Assembly: GCA_018268955.1 (NCBI GenBank)
Contig: JAFDVO010000017.1
Location: 1-64,000 of the forward strand
Direction: 5' to 3'
From: Acidobacteriota bacterium
Lineage (GTDB): Bacteria > Acidobacteriota > Vicinamibacteria > Vicinamibacterales > CAVVIG01
DNA: 64,000 bases
The notes beneath the pieces were generated by a model. The model saw nothing but the letters and a program-made list of their open reading frames with translations, ran no database searches and was not told where the DNA came from. Position 1 is the first letter of the stretch; every line of letters starts with the position of its first letter. Below are positions 16,766 to 25,370 of this stretch, in pieces. The translations under genes and the position numbers were made by a program.

Positions 16766-17488
16766 ATGTTTGAACAATTCGAACGACCACCACAGAAGCG
16801 CGCTGTCGCTCCGCTGGTGCTGTCGATCGCCGGGCACGTCGTCTTGCTGGTATGCGTGGTGATCATCCCGCTGCTCTATGCCACGGACAACCTGCCGCAG
16901 GTGCCGAACATGATGGCCTTCGTCGCGTCGATGCCCGCCGCGCCGCCGCCACCACCGCCCCCGCCGCCGCCCCCACCGCAGTCCAAGGAGGCGCCGAAGG
17001 TCGTTCCCGAGACGAACCCGTACGCCGCGCCTGTCGAGGCGCCGTCGGAAATCCGTCCGGAAGCGCCGGACCTTCCTGTCGCCGTGCACGGCGTGGAAGG
17101 GGGCGTCGTGGGTGGCCTGCAGGGCGGCATCGTCGGTGGGCTCGACGCGGCTCCGCCGCCACCACCTCCGCCACCACCGCCACCCGCCCCGCCCAAGCAG
17201 GTGCGCATCGGGGGCAACATCCAGGCGCCGCAGTTGATCAAGCGCGTGGAGCCGACCTATCCGGAACTGGCGCTCGTCGCGAAGGTCACCGGGCTCGTGA
17301 TTCTCGAGGCCTCCGTCGCCGCCGACGGTTCGGTGCAGGACGTGAAGGTGCTCCGTTCCGTGAAGTTCCTCGATCAGGCAGCGATCGACGCGGTGAAGCA
17401 GTGGCGGTACGCGCCGCTGGTGCTGAACGGCGTGCCGACCCCGTTCGTCCTGTCCGTCACGCTCAACTTCAGCGTGAAGCAGAGCTGA
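16766..17488 (+). CDS. tonB: TonB family energy-transducing protein
   Basis: 240 residues. A short cytoplasmic N-terminus is followed by one membrane anchor (about 18-38), two proline runs (about 55-67 and 132-142) that span the periplasm, and a C-terminal TonB domain (about 155-238) with VEPTYPELALVAKVTGLV and QWRYAPLVLNG. It couples proton motive force to outer-membrane receptors, presumably including the two Oar-like receptors at 27.6-34.0 kb. AGGAGGGAGGG upstream fixes ATG 16766. No ExbB/ExbD is adjacent. Confidence 0.93.
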   Translation: MFEQFERPPQKRAVAPLVLSIAGHVVLLVCVVIIPLLYATDNLPQVPNMMAFVASMPAAPPPPPPPPPPPPQSKEAPKVVPETNPYAAPVEAPSEIRPEAPDLPVAVHGVEGGVVGGLQGGIVGGLDAAPPPPPPPPPPPAPPKQVRIGGNIQAPQLIKRVEPTYPELALVAKVTGLVILEASVAADGSVQDVKVLRSVKFLDQAAIDAVKQWRYAPLVLNGVPTPFVLSVTLNFSVKQS

Positions 17489-17495
17489 GACCGGG

Positions 17496-17627
17496 ATGGC
17501 TGACTCGCTCTTCGTGCTTGCCCTTGTGCTGCCGCCCGTGGTCGTGGTCGTGAGCTTCGCGCTGCTCGCCCTCCCTGTCCGGCGCGAGGCCCGCGACACC
17601 GCCCGGGTCACGGCTCACGCGCAGTAG
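17496..17627 (+). CDS. Small membrane protein (43 aa)
   Basis: ATG 17496 lies eight bases after the tonB stop. The product is one hydrophobic helix (FVLALVLPPVVVVVSFALL, about 6-24) and a short basic tail ending at TAG 17627. CCGGG precedes the ATG but too closely for a good ribosome-binding site. Family unknown; possibly a TonB-associated small protein, or a chance frame. Confidence 0.4.
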   Translation: MADSLFVLALVLPPVVVVVSFALLALPVRREARDTARVTAHAQ

Positions 17628-17648
17628 CCAGGCACACCTTGCTTTCCC

Positions 17649-17680
17649 ACGACGGAGGTCCGGCACCGGATCTCCGTCGT
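17649..17680. terminator. Strong hairpin after tonB
   Basis: ACGACGGAGGTCCGG pairs with CCGGATCTCCGTCGT with one mismatch over about 14 bp. No T tract follows. Confidence 0.5.
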
Positions 17681-17763
17681 CGTCTGTACGGCCACACATG
17701 CCCGGTCTGCCGGAAACCCGGCGGGTGCGGTGCGCGCCTCACGAAAGCCGCGGGAAACCGCTC

Positions 17764-17779
17764 GGTATGACGTTTGCGA
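17764..17779 (+). promoter_or_regulatory. Weak sigma-54-like promoter of the cytochrome gene
   Basis: GG (17764-17765)-N10-GC (17776-17777) within CGGTATGACGTTTGC. The -12 element is good and the -24 element poor. It would give a leader of about 15 bases containing the GGGGGG ribosome-binding site. Confidence 0.3.
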
Positions 17780-17802
17780 CCGCAACGATCGGGGGGTGGC
17801 AC

Positions 17803-18555
17803 ATGAACCGCCTCAGTGTCGCGGGCGCCATCATCAGTCTGTTCCTTGCAGCAACACCGGCCGTCGCACAGCAGGCAAGCCGCTGCGCCGACTGCCACTT
17901 TGCACAGAACACCGTGCCGAATCCCGATCACCTGTACGACTGGGATCGGTCTCCGCATGCCCGGAACAACGTGGGCTGTGAGAAGTGCCATGGCGGCAAC
18001 GCCACCGTGTTCGAGGCGTCGATCGCCCATCGCGGGATCCTGAACCCCGCCAACAAGCAGAGCCCGGTGAATCGTGCGAACCTGCCGGCAACGTGTGGCG
18101 GGTGTCATGTGGGGCCGTTCGTCGCCTTCCAGGACAGCCGGCACTACGAGCTGCTCAAGGGCGGAGACCAGCACGGGCCGACCTGCTCGACCTGCCACGA
18201 CCCGGTCGCCGGCCAGTTGCTCTCACCCAAGGCGCTCGAGAAACAGTGCTCGCAGTGCCACGGCCCCAAGGAGGTCGCTCCCAGGGCCGAACGGGCCCGC
18301 AACGCGCGGCAGATGTACGAGAGCCTCAACGCGATTCGCGATCAGCTGAAGCTCGCGAACGCGATGATCAAGAGGGTGGACGACAAGCAGCGTCGCGCCG
18401 ACCTCATGAACGAATACGAGCAGGCGTCCGTTCCGATGACGCGCGCGATCAATGCCGGTCACAAGTTCGTCTACGGCGAACTCGACGAATACCTGAAGGT
18501 CGCGCAGGAGCGCGTCGAGAAGCTCATGGCCCACATCGCCAACCGGGCCAACTGA
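17803..18555 (+). CDS. Exported pentahaem c-type cytochrome
   Basis: 250 residues with a signal peptide (MNRLSVAGAIISLFLAA..., cleavage about 23-25). Five CxxCH haem sites: CADCH, CEKCH, CGGCH, CSTCH and CSQCH, all in residues about 28-165. Extra histidines can serve as distal ligands. The C-terminal 80 residues are helical and haem-free (RQMYESLNAIRDQLKLANAM). It resembles cytochrome c3/c7-type or small octahaem relatives used in periplasmic electron transfer; the partner is unknown. GGGGGG seven bases upstream supports ATG 17803. Confidence 0.9.
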   Translation: MNRLSVAGAIISLFLAATPAVAQQASRCADCHFAQNTVPNPDHLYDWDRSPHARNNVGCEKCHGGNATVFEASIAHRGILNPANKQSPVNRANLPATCGGCHVGPFVAFQDSRHYELLKGGDQHGPTCSTCHDPVAGQLLSPKALEKQCSQCHGPKEVAPRAERARNARQMYESLNAIRDQLKLANAMIKRVDDKQRRADLMNEYEQASVPMTRAINAGHKFVYGELDEYLKVAQERVEKLMAHIANRAN

Positions 18556-18625
18556 GAAGGCTCGGGCGCGATCAGGCCAATTCGCGAACAGGTGAATTGG
18601 CAGGTTGGTAAGTTGGAGGACCGCG

Positions 18626-18650
18626 GGGCCGGGTGGTAGTCGCCCGGCCC
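18626..18650 (+). terminator. Terminator after the cytochrome gene
   Basis: GGGCCGGG pairs with CCCGGCCC around a nine-base loop, followed by TTCCTCTG on the plus strand. Confidence 0.5.
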
Positions 18651-18662
18651 TTCCTCTGTACG

Positions 18663-19403
18663 CTATCCGCGGACCCGCCGCGCGCGTTCGGTGCGGACGC
18701 GGTGTGTGCGATACGGAGCGTCGACTGGGCGCGGGGCCGGAGGCTCGGTGACGCGCACACGCGCCATCCGCACGGCCGGACGCCCCACCTCGGCCCTGTC
18801 GCTGGACCCCTTCGGCGCAAACAAGCTCACACCGGGCGTGTTGCCGAGGACCAGGATCCCTCCTCCGTAGTAGCAGAGGGCCGTAATCGCGAATGGCATC
18901 CAGAACGCGTGCAGGACGACGAAGAGCGTCGTCGCAATCGCGACGATGGTTCCCAGGTCCCAGGCGACGGCGGCCCACCGATGACGGCTGTCGCCGAGCA
19001 GGCGACCCGCAGTGAAGGGCCGATGTGTGTCGACCAGGGTCAGGCGCAGTGCCTGATGTCCGCCGACACCGATCTCGCCATCGTCGGCAGGGCTCGATTC
19101 GTCCGAGGTCCAGGAACCTGACGCATGCGGAGCACCTGCCGCGGGCGTTGGGGCGCCAGACTCGGGGTCGGGAAACCGCTCCAGGAACTCGCGCACGACC
19201 GCGTCGGCATCGAGGCCCACTGCCTCGGCGTACGCGCGCATGAAGGACCGGCGGAAGATCCCCGCTGGCCAGCGTGACACGTCATCACGCTCGAGCCCCT
19301 CGAAGAGTGCCGGGTTGATCTTCGTGTGGGCCGCAATGTCGGCGAGCGACACGTCCCGTCGTTCTCGCGCGCGGCGAAGACGCGCCCCGAAAGTCTCTCT
19401 CAT
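18663..19403 (-). CDS. RodZ-like membrane protein with N-terminal HTH
   Basis: 246 residues. An Xre/HTH_25 domain occupies about 1-75 (FGARLRRARERRDVSLADIAAHTKINPALFEGLERDD), then an acidic linker, two hydrophobic segments (about 152-195) and a basic Arg/Pro tail. HTH_25 is typical of RodZ, which links MreB to the envelope, but the periplasmic RodZ domain is absent. Its ATG overlaps the stop of the upstream 49-aa membrane gene (ATGA). No neighbouring cell-shape genes are seen, so function is uncertain. Confidence 0.7.
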   Translation of the reverse strand: MRETFGARLRRARERRDVSLADIAAHTKINPALFEGLERDDVSRWPAGIFRRSFMRAYAEAVGLDADAVVREFLERFPDPESGAPTPAAGAPHASGSWTSDESSPADDGEIGVGGHQALRLTLVDTHRPFTAGRLLGDSRHRWAAVAWDLGTIVAIATTLFVVLHAFWMPFAITALCYYGGGILVLGNTPGVSLFAPKGSSDRAEVGRPAVRMARVRVTEPPAPRPVDAPYRTHRVRTERARRVRG

Positions 19404-19549
19404 GAACGGTCGTCTGCCTGATGCTGCAGCAGCCACTGACGGCTGACGCTGATGTGATCCAGTGCGTCGAGGGCGGCCCGCCGGCGGATGAGCCACGCCG
19501 CCCAGCAGGCGACGGTCAGCAGCGAGGCGACGATGAGAACCGCGGCCAT
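19400..19549 (-). CDS. Small membrane protein (49 aa) coupled to the HTH gene
   Basis: MAAVLIVASLLTVACWAAWL forms one membrane helix, followed by a basic, soluble tail. AGGGAG eight bases upstream fixes ATG 19549, and the stop overlaps the next start by four bases, so it is a real translated unit. Family unknown; likely a partner of the downstream HTH membrane protein. Confidence 0.6.
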   Translation of the reverse strand: MAAVLIVASLLTVACWAAWLIRRRAALDALDHISVSRQWLLQHQADDRS

Positions 19550-19656
19550 GACACGCTCCCTGCGCGCGGCATCGCACCGTCGCGCCGACTCAGCGTAACG
19601 ACTTGTGCGGTTGTGTGCAAGGTGATCGGGGCAGGTCGGAACAGGCGGAGTGAGGT

Positions 19657-19681
19657 GGGGTGGCCACCCGGCGGCCACCCC
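19657..19681. terminator. Hairpin downstream of the Ser/Gly-rich protein gene
   Basis: GGGGTGGCC pairs perfectly with GGCCACCCC around a seven-base loop. No T tract. Confidence 0.45.
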
Positions 19682-19689
19682 CCGGTCGG

Positions 19690-20433
19690 TTAGCGATTCG
19701 TGCAGCTCGTCGAGACCATGCGGACGGAGCTCACCTGGATCCGCTGGTTGCCGGACGCACCCATCGAACCCGAGCTCGACCCGCCGCTCGCGGCCGTGAT
19801 GCCGCTCGAGGTCGTGCCGGCGCTGCCCGCACCGCTGGTACTGCCGGTCGTCCCGGATGCGCCGCTCGAGCCGGCGATCGTCCCAGTGACTTCCACTTCG
19901 TGGCCGCTGTGCTGCGCGAGTTCCGTTTCATGCCCTTCGAGGATGTACGTGGACCCGCTCATTGCCATGCTGCCGGTACTGCCGCTGCCGGACGTCCCGG
20001 CCGTCGAGCCGCTCGCACCGGACCCACTGCCGGATGTGCTGCCACTGCGGTTCGCCGTCGATCCGGTCGTGCCGGACGAAGACGTGCTGCCCGCGCCCGA
20101 CGCGCTCGATCCGGTTGCACCGGAGCCGGACGTGCTCGATGCGCCTGATGTGCCCGAGGCCGACATGGAACCGGAGCCCATTCTCGCGTTGGTCAGCATG
20201 TACTGGCCGCCTGCCGAGCGTGAGGCGCTCGACGCGCTGCCGCTCGTCCCGGTCGCGCCAGCCGTGGCGCTGCTGCTGCCGCCCTGCAGGCACCCGGTGA
20301 TGGTGATCGACCCGCTGCCTGAGGTCCGGTTGCCAGCGCTCTGGCTACCCGTCGTCGAGCCCGCCTGCGCCGCCATGCTCGCGGCACAGCCGAGCGCGAT
20401 CGCGAACGTAGCGCCTGTCCACACTCTCTTCAT
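19690..20433 (-). CDS. Secreted Ser/Gly/Thr-rich protein with split GCL...VEVTG domain
   Basis: 247 residues with signal peptide (MKRVWTGATFAIALGCAAS, cleavage near AAQA). Conserved blocks ITITGCLQGG, GGQYMLTNA, STYILEGHETELAQHSGHEVEVTGTI and RIQVSSVRMVSTSC resemble small secreted OB-fold-like proteins common in Acidobacteria (DUF5818-like; this is recall, not a search). These blocks are separated by long low-complexity Ser/Gly/Thr/Ala stretches (about 45-62, 75-140 and 185-230). AGGAGGTAACTGC upstream sets ATG 20433 firmly. Function unknown; extracellular. Confidence 0.75.
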   Translation of the reverse strand: MKRVWTGATFAIALGCAASMAAQAGSTTGSQSAGNRTSGSGSITITGCLQGGSSSATAGATGTSGSASSASRSAGGQYMLTNARMGSGSMSASGTSGASSTSGSGATGSSASGAGSTSSSGTTGSTANRSGSTSGSGSGASGSTAGTSGSGSTGSMAMSGSTYILEGHETELAQHSGHEVEVTGTIAGSSGASGTTGSTSGAGSAGTTSSGITAASGGSSSGSMGASGNQRIQVSSVRMVSTSCTNR

Positions 20434-20697
20434 GCAGTTACCTCCTAAGAGACACGCGCGCTGTTGTGCAATCGCAACGCCACGGCGTGCCTGCGGGTAC
20501 CACGCACGCACCACGCACGCACCGATCGACGATTGCCCCGTCATCCGTCGTGACCCGTGTCCCCACTGCGTCGTCGAACGCAACTCAGGAGGCGGCTCCG
20601 AGGTGGTTGCGATCCAAACGACGCAGTCGAGCTTGTCCAGCGCGGCTGTGCGACGGGATGTTGCTGGCGTGCTCGCGGCGCGTAGAATCTAGTTCGG
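20434..20697. other. 264-bp divergent intergenic region
   Basis: Separates the Ser/Gly-rich gene and the PAS/GAF kinase. TAGAAT at 20683-20688 is a plausible -10 for the kinase gene, nine bases before its ATG. Nothing else stands out. Confidence 0.5.
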
Positions 20698-22827
20698 ATG
20701 GAGTCGACGCCAGAGTCGCTGCTGCAGGCGCTGCGACTCGCAGCCATCGTCGAGAGTTCGGACGATGCGATCGTCAGCAAGGACGTGAACGGCATCATCA
20801 CGTCCTGGAACGCGGCGGCCGAGCGGATGTTCGGTTGGCCCGCGGCTGAGGTGATCGGCCGTTCCATCCGCCTGATCATCCCGCCTGAGCGCCAGTCCGA
20901 AGAGGACGTGGTGCTGTCCCGCATCCGGCGCGGAGAGCGGGTGGAGCACTTCGAGACGGTCCGCTGTCGTCGTGACGGCGAGCGCTTCGACGTGTCCATC
21001 ACGGTGTCGCCCATCAGGCGGCCGGACGGGATGATCATCGGCGCGTCGAAGATCGCGAGGGACATCACCGAGCGGAAGCGGACCGAGCGCGCACTGCTCG
21101 AGGCGCGCAGCGAGCAGGCGGACCTCCGCCGTCGCCTCACGACCATCATCGACGCCTCCGGCGCCCTCCTGACCTCTCCGCGAATCGACGACGTGCTGCC
21201 TGCGATCCTCGTGGTCGCGCGACAAGTGCTGACCTCCGACGGCACGGCCATCTGGCATCGCCAGCAGGACGAGTGGCGGATTGCCGCGTCGCACGGCCTG
21301 TCTGCGGCGTTTGCGTCCAGCGTGCTTCGTGCTGCCGGTGAAGCGGAACTCGGGACCCTTGTGGCGATCGAATCGCTGGCGGACCTGCCGTTCGCCCAGC
21401 GGAAGCCCGCCTACGAGGCGGAAGGGATCCGCTCGCTGCTGATCGTCCCCCTGCAGACCGGCCCCCGCCTGCAGGCCTCCATCGCGTTCTACTATCGCCT
21501 CCCGCAGCAGTTCGGCGTCGTCGAGCGCGAGAGCGCTGCAGGCCTGGGCCGCCTGGCCTCTGCGGTCATGGCGACCGCGCACCTCTACGAACTCCAGCGG
21601 CGACGCCGCATCGAGTCCGAATTTGTGGCCGAGGTCGGCGCGATCTTCTCCGCGTCGCGGGAGTATCGGACGGCGCTCCAGGACGTGGCGGCGCGCGCCG
21701 TGCCTCGCGTGTGCGACTGGTGTGCCATTCACCTGTACGACGAGGACGGCGAGCTGGAACGCGTGGCGATCGAAGGCCAGGGCGATCGCGCCGAGTTCGA
21801 GCAGGTGCTTCGCGCGCATGCCGACGACGGCGAAGAGGCGTTCAGCATCGAGCGAGTGGCGCGCACCGGGGAGTGGGTGGTCCTCGCGCGCGTGGGCGCG
21901 GAGTCGTGCGCGTCCTGCGCCCCGTCACGCGCAGCCGTGCTCGATCGACTGAGCGATGTCGCGCTCGTGTGCGTACCGCTCGTGGCGCGGACGCGGACCC
22001 TCGGCACGCTCACGCTGGCGTGGCGCACCGAGGGGCGGCTGGACACGGGCCCAGACGTCGGGTTCGCGCAGGACCTGTCGCTCAGGATGGCGCTCTCGAT
22101 CGACAACGCGCTGGCCTATGAGGAGGCACGGAACGCAAACCGGCTGAAAGACGAGTTCCTCGCCAACCTCTCGCACGAGCTCCGCACGCCGCTCAACGCG
22201 ATCGTCGGCTACGCGCAGATGCTCAAGAAGAATGCGATGCCGGAGGATCGCAAGACGCGCGCGTACGACGTCCTGGACAAGAACGCGCAGGCGCTCACGC
22301 AGATCGTCGAAGACGTGCTCGACATCTCGCGAATCGTGACTGGCAAGATCCGGTTGACCCTGCGGCCCGTTGAACTCGACCCGATCGTGCAGCACAGCGT
22401 CGAGACGGTACAGCCTGGCGCCGACGCCAAGGGGGTGGCCATCGTCGTCTCCCAGACGAGTGACGGCAGGCGCGTGGCCGGTGATCCGGACCGCCTTCAG
22501 CAGGTGTTCTGGAACATCCTGACCAACGCGGTGAAGTTCACGCCGCGCGACGGACGCATCGAGGTCAGCGTCAGCTGCCAGGACGATACGTGCGAAGTGG
22601 TCGTCCGCGACAACGGCGCCGGCATCGACCGCCGCTTCCTCCCGCACATCTTCGAGCGGTTCCGCCAAGGCGACAGCCGCTATGGCCGTGAGCACGGCGG
22701 GCTCGGGCTGGGGCTCGCCATTGCAAAGCAGATTGTCGAGCTGCACGGCGGAACGATCGCCGCCGATAGCGCGGGCCCGGGCTTCGGCTCGACATTCCGC
22801 GTCCTGCTGCCAGCGCTGTCCGAGTAG
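20698..22827 (+). CDS. Soluble PAS-GAF-GAF hybrid-input histidine kinase
   Basis: 709 residues without membrane segments. PAS with PAC at about 10-135 (ESSDDAIVSKDVNGIITSWN, RDITERKR), a GAF domain at about 150-300, a second GAF-like domain at about 310-470 with Cys pair SCASC, then HisKA (FLANLSHELRTPLNAIVGY, about 488) and HATPase_c with FWNILTNAVKFTP, DNGAGI and HGGLGLGLAIAKQIVE. It phosphorylates an unidentified regulator; no receiver gene is adjacent. No Shine-Dalgarno precedes ATG 20698 and a -10-like TAGAAT lies close, so the mRNA has little or no leader. Confidence 0.92.
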   Translation: MESTPESLLQALRLAAIVESSDDAIVSKDVNGIITSWNAAAERMFGWPAAEVIGRSIRLIIPPERQSEEDVVLSRIRRGERVEHFETVRCRRDGERFDVSITVSPIRRPDGMIIGASKIARDITERKRTERALLEARSEQADLRRRLTTIIDASGALLTSPRIDDVLPAILVVARQVLTSDGTAIWHRQQDEWRIAASHGLSAAFASSVLRAAGEAELGTLVAIESLADLPFAQRKPAYEAEGIRSLLIVPLQTGPRLQASIAFYYRLPQQFGVVERESAAGLGRLASAVMATAHLYELQRRRRIESEFVAEVGAIFSASREYRTALQDVAARAVPRVCDWCAIHLYDEDGELERVAIEGQGDRAEFEQVLRAHADDGEEAFSIERVARTGEWVVLARVGAESCASCAPSRAAVLDRLSDVALVCVPLVARTRTLGTLTLAWRTEGRLDTGPDVGFAQDLSLRMALSIDNALAYEEARNANRLKDEFLANLSHELRTPLNAIVGYAQMLKKNAMPEDRKTRAYDVLDKNAQALTQIVEDVLDISRIVTGKIRLTLRPVELDPIVQHSVETVQPGADAKGVAIVVSQTSDGRRVAGDPDRLQQVFWNILTNAVKFTPRDGRIEVSVSCQDDTCEVVVRDNGAGIDRRFLPHIFERFRQGDSRYGREHGGLGLGLAIAKQIVELHGGTIAADSAGPGFGSTFRVLLPALSE

Positions 22828-22867
22828 GGGCGCTATACTGAAAGCGTTCCCTCCCGGATACATTTGC

Positions 22868-24532
22868 ATGGAACGCTGGACGCCTAAGTCACTCCAGGCG
22901 CTGCGCGCCTACTCGTTCGACCTGTTCAGGCACGACCTCCTGGCCGGCATCACGGTGGGCCTGGTGGCGCTGCCGCTCGCCATGGCGTTCGCGATCTCCT
23001 CCGGGGTATCGCCGCAGGCGGGCATCTACTGCGCCATCGTCACCGGGTTCCTGATCTCGGCGCTCGGCGGATCGAGCTTCCAGATCGGCGGACCGACAGG
23101 CGCATTCGTGGTCGTCGTGTCAGCGATCATCGCCAAGTACGGGATCGACGGCCTGTTCATGGCGACGATGATGGCGGGGGTGATCCTGATCGTGCTCGGG
23201 GCGACCGGGCTCGGCTCGACGGTCAAGTTCATCCCGCAACCGGTTGTCGTCGGGTTCACGAACGGCATCGCGGTAGTCATCGCCAGCACGCAGCTGCGCG
23301 ACCTCTTCGGGCTCCGCATGGAGAGCGTCCCAAGTGACTTCATCCCGAAGATGCAGGCGCTCATCGGAGCGGCGTCGACCTGGTCGCCCCTGGCCACGCT
23401 GCTCGGTCTTGGCTCCCTCGGATTCCTCGTGCTCTGGCGGAGGCTTGGCAGCCGCGTGCCGGGGTACATCCTCGTGCTCGTCGCCACGACCGCGCTGAGC
23501 GCAGTGGCGGCGCTGCCGATCGAGACGATCGGCTCGCGTTTTGGCGGCATCGCCGGCACGCTGCCCTCGATCGTCTTCCCGAAGTTCCGCGCGGACCTGG
23601 TGCTGACGCTGCTGTCACCCGCGCTCACGATCGCCATGCTGGGAGCGGTGGAGTCGCTCATGTCGGCCGTGGTCGCGGACCGCCTCGGCGGTGATCGCCA
23701 CAACCCGAACGTCGAGCTGATCGCACAGGGCGTGGCGAACATCGCGTCGCCGCTCGTCGGTGGTCTGCCCGCCACTGGCGCGCTTGCGCGTACTGCGACC
23801 AACATCCGCTCCGGGGCGCGCACGCCGGTGTCAGGGATGATTCACGCGGTGACCTTGCTGGCGGTGCTGCTCGTGGCGGCCCCGCTCGCCCGCTACGTGC
23901 CGCTCGCCGCCCTGTCCGGCATCCTGCTGATGGTGGCCTGGCAGATGGGCGAGTGGTCGGAGATCCCCCACCTGCTCAAGCTCCCGAAGGCGGACATCGC
24001 GGTCTGGCTCGTGACGTTCACGCTTACGGTCGTCGCCGACCTCACGGTGGCGGTCGAGACCGGGATGATTCTGGCGATGCTGATGTTCATCCGCAAGGTG
24101 TCGCGCACGACCAGCGTCAGCGCGACCGCGGACGACGATCGCGAGGAAGCGCGGCTCCACGTGCTGCACGACAAGCAGGTGCCGGAATACGCGACGGTCT
24201 ATCGTGTGTACGGTCCGCTGCTGTTCGGGACGACCGAAGCGCTGCGCCGCGTGACGGACCACGTGCACGCGCTTCCGCCAATCGTGATCCTCAAGCTGCG
24301 TCACGTCACGGCGATGGACGCGACCGGCCTGCGGGCGCTGGAGGAGCTGGCGGACCGGCTTCGCAGGAGCGGGCGGGAGCTCATCGTGTGCGGTGCGCAG
24401 CCGCAGCCCGCGGCACTCATGGCCTCAGCCGATTTCCACCAGCACGTGGGTGGCGAGAACGTGTGCGCCAACACGGCCGTGGCCCTGGCCCGGGCCGCAG
24501 CCCTGAATGCGAGCCGCCAGACAGCCGCCTGA
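22868..24532 (+). CDS. SulP family anion transporter with STAS domain
   Basis: 554 residues. Roughly 12-14 membrane segments (about 25-420) with SulP hallmarks: LPLAMAFAISSGVSPQAGIYCAIV, GPTGAFVVVVSAI and NPNVELIAQGVANIASPLVGGLPATGALARTATN. A cytoplasmic STAS domain follows (about 440-550; ILKLRHVTAMDATGLRALEEL). Transports sulfate, bicarbonate or dicarboxylates (DauA-like); substrate undetermined. TATACT at 22834-22839 is a good -10 giving a leader of about 22 bases. ATG 22868 is chosen because the longer frame overlaps the kinase gene. Confidence 0.92.
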   Translation: MERWTPKSLQALRAYSFDLFRHDLLAGITVGLVALPLAMAFAISSGVSPQAGIYCAIVTGFLISALGGSSFQIGGPTGAFVVVVSAIIAKYGIDGLFMATMMAGVILIVLGATGLGSTVKFIPQPVVVGFTNGIAVVIASTQLRDLFGLRMESVPSDFIPKMQALIGAASTWSPLATLLGLGSLGFLVLWRRLGSRVPGYILVLVATTALSAVAALPIETIGSRFGGIAGTLPSIVFPKFRADLVLTLLSPALTIAMLGAVESLMSAVVADRLGGDRHNPNVELIAQGVANIASPLVGGLPATGALARTATNIRSGARTPVSGMIHAVTLLAVLLVAAPLARYVPLAALSGILLMVAWQMGEWSEIPHLLKLPKADIAVWLVTFTLTVVADLTVAVETGMILAMLMFIRKVSRTTSVSATADDDREEARLHVLHDKQVPEYATVYRVYGPLLFGTTEALRRVTDHVHALPPIVILKLRHVTAMDATGLRALEELADRLRRSGRELIVCGAQPQPAALMASADFHQHVGGENVCANTAVALARAAALNASRQTAA

Positions 24533-24623
24533 CCCGGCCCGCACCGCCCCAACCGGTCCCAGAGGCTCACTTTCGCGCGTCTTGCGCGTCCCGCGCGCCG
24601 TAAGGAAGTGCTAAGTTGGTGGG

Positions 24624-25370
24624 ATGGACGCGTTCCTGACCTCCGACGGCCTGCTTGCGCTCGTCACGCTGACCTTTCTCGAGATCATCCTCGGCGTCGA
24701 CAACGTCATCTTCATCTCGATTCTGTCGGGCAAGCTGCCCCCGGCCGACCAGCTCCGCGCGCGGCGGACCGGCCTGCTGGCCGCCATGGGGATGCGCATC
24801 CTGCTGCTGATGTCCATCGCGTGGATCGTCCGGCTCACCGCGCCGCTCTTCAGCGTCCTCGGTCGGGACATCTCCGGGCGTGACCTGATCCTGCTCGGTG
24901 GCGGGCTGTTCCTGATGGCGAAGGCGACCATCGAGATTCACGAGCGGCTCGAGGGCGAAGAAGGGCACGAGTCGGCGCACGTGGCGCCCTCGTTCGCCGC
25001 CGTCATCGGGCAGATCATGCTGCTCGATATCGTGTTCTCGCTGGATTCCGTGATTACGGCGGTGGGCATGGCCGAGCACGTCTCCATCATGGTGGCGGCG
25101 GTGGTGCTGTCGGTGGCCATCATGATGTTTGCGGCCGAACCGATCAGTGGGTTTGTCGCTCGGCACCCGACCGTGAAGGTGCTGGCTTTGTCATTCCTGC
25201 TGCTCATTGGCATGTCGCTCGTCGGCGATGGGCTCGGCATGCACATCCCGAAGGGCTACATCTACTTCGCGATGGGCTTCTCGATCTCCGTGGAGATGGT
25301 CAACTTGCGGGTGCGCTCCGGCGCGAAGCCCGTGCGGCTCCACCAGCCCTACGTCGCTGAGGGCAAGTAG
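24624..25370 (+). CDS. TerC family membrane protein
   Basis: 248 residues, seven to eight membrane segments. TerC signatures EIILGVDNVIFISIL (about 20-34) and MLLDIVFSLDSVITAVGMAEH (about 134-154) carry the conserved acidic residues in helices 1 and 5. Members include Mn2+ exporters of the Alx/MeeF type and tellurite-resistance TerC, so metal efflux is likely. TAAGTT ends six bases before ATG 24624 and no proper Shine-Dalgarno exists, matching the leaderless pattern in this window. Confidence 0.9.
   Translation: MDAFLTSDGLLALVTLTFLEIILGVDNVIFISILSGKLPPADQLRARRTGLLAAMGMRILLLMSIAWIVRLTAPLFSVLGRDISGRDLILLGGGLFLMAKATIEIHERLEGEEGHESAHVAPSFAAVIGQIMLLDIVFSLDSVITAVGMAEHVSIMVAAVVLSVAIMMFAAEPISGFVARHPTVKVLALSFLLLIGMSLVGDGLGMHIPKGYIYFAMGFSISVEMVNLRVRSGAKPVRLHQPYVAEGK

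Noticed and set aside
16061-17611. 516-residue minus-strand ORF across the stress protein and tonB genes
   Set aside because: Shadow frame; both plus-strand genes are clearly real.
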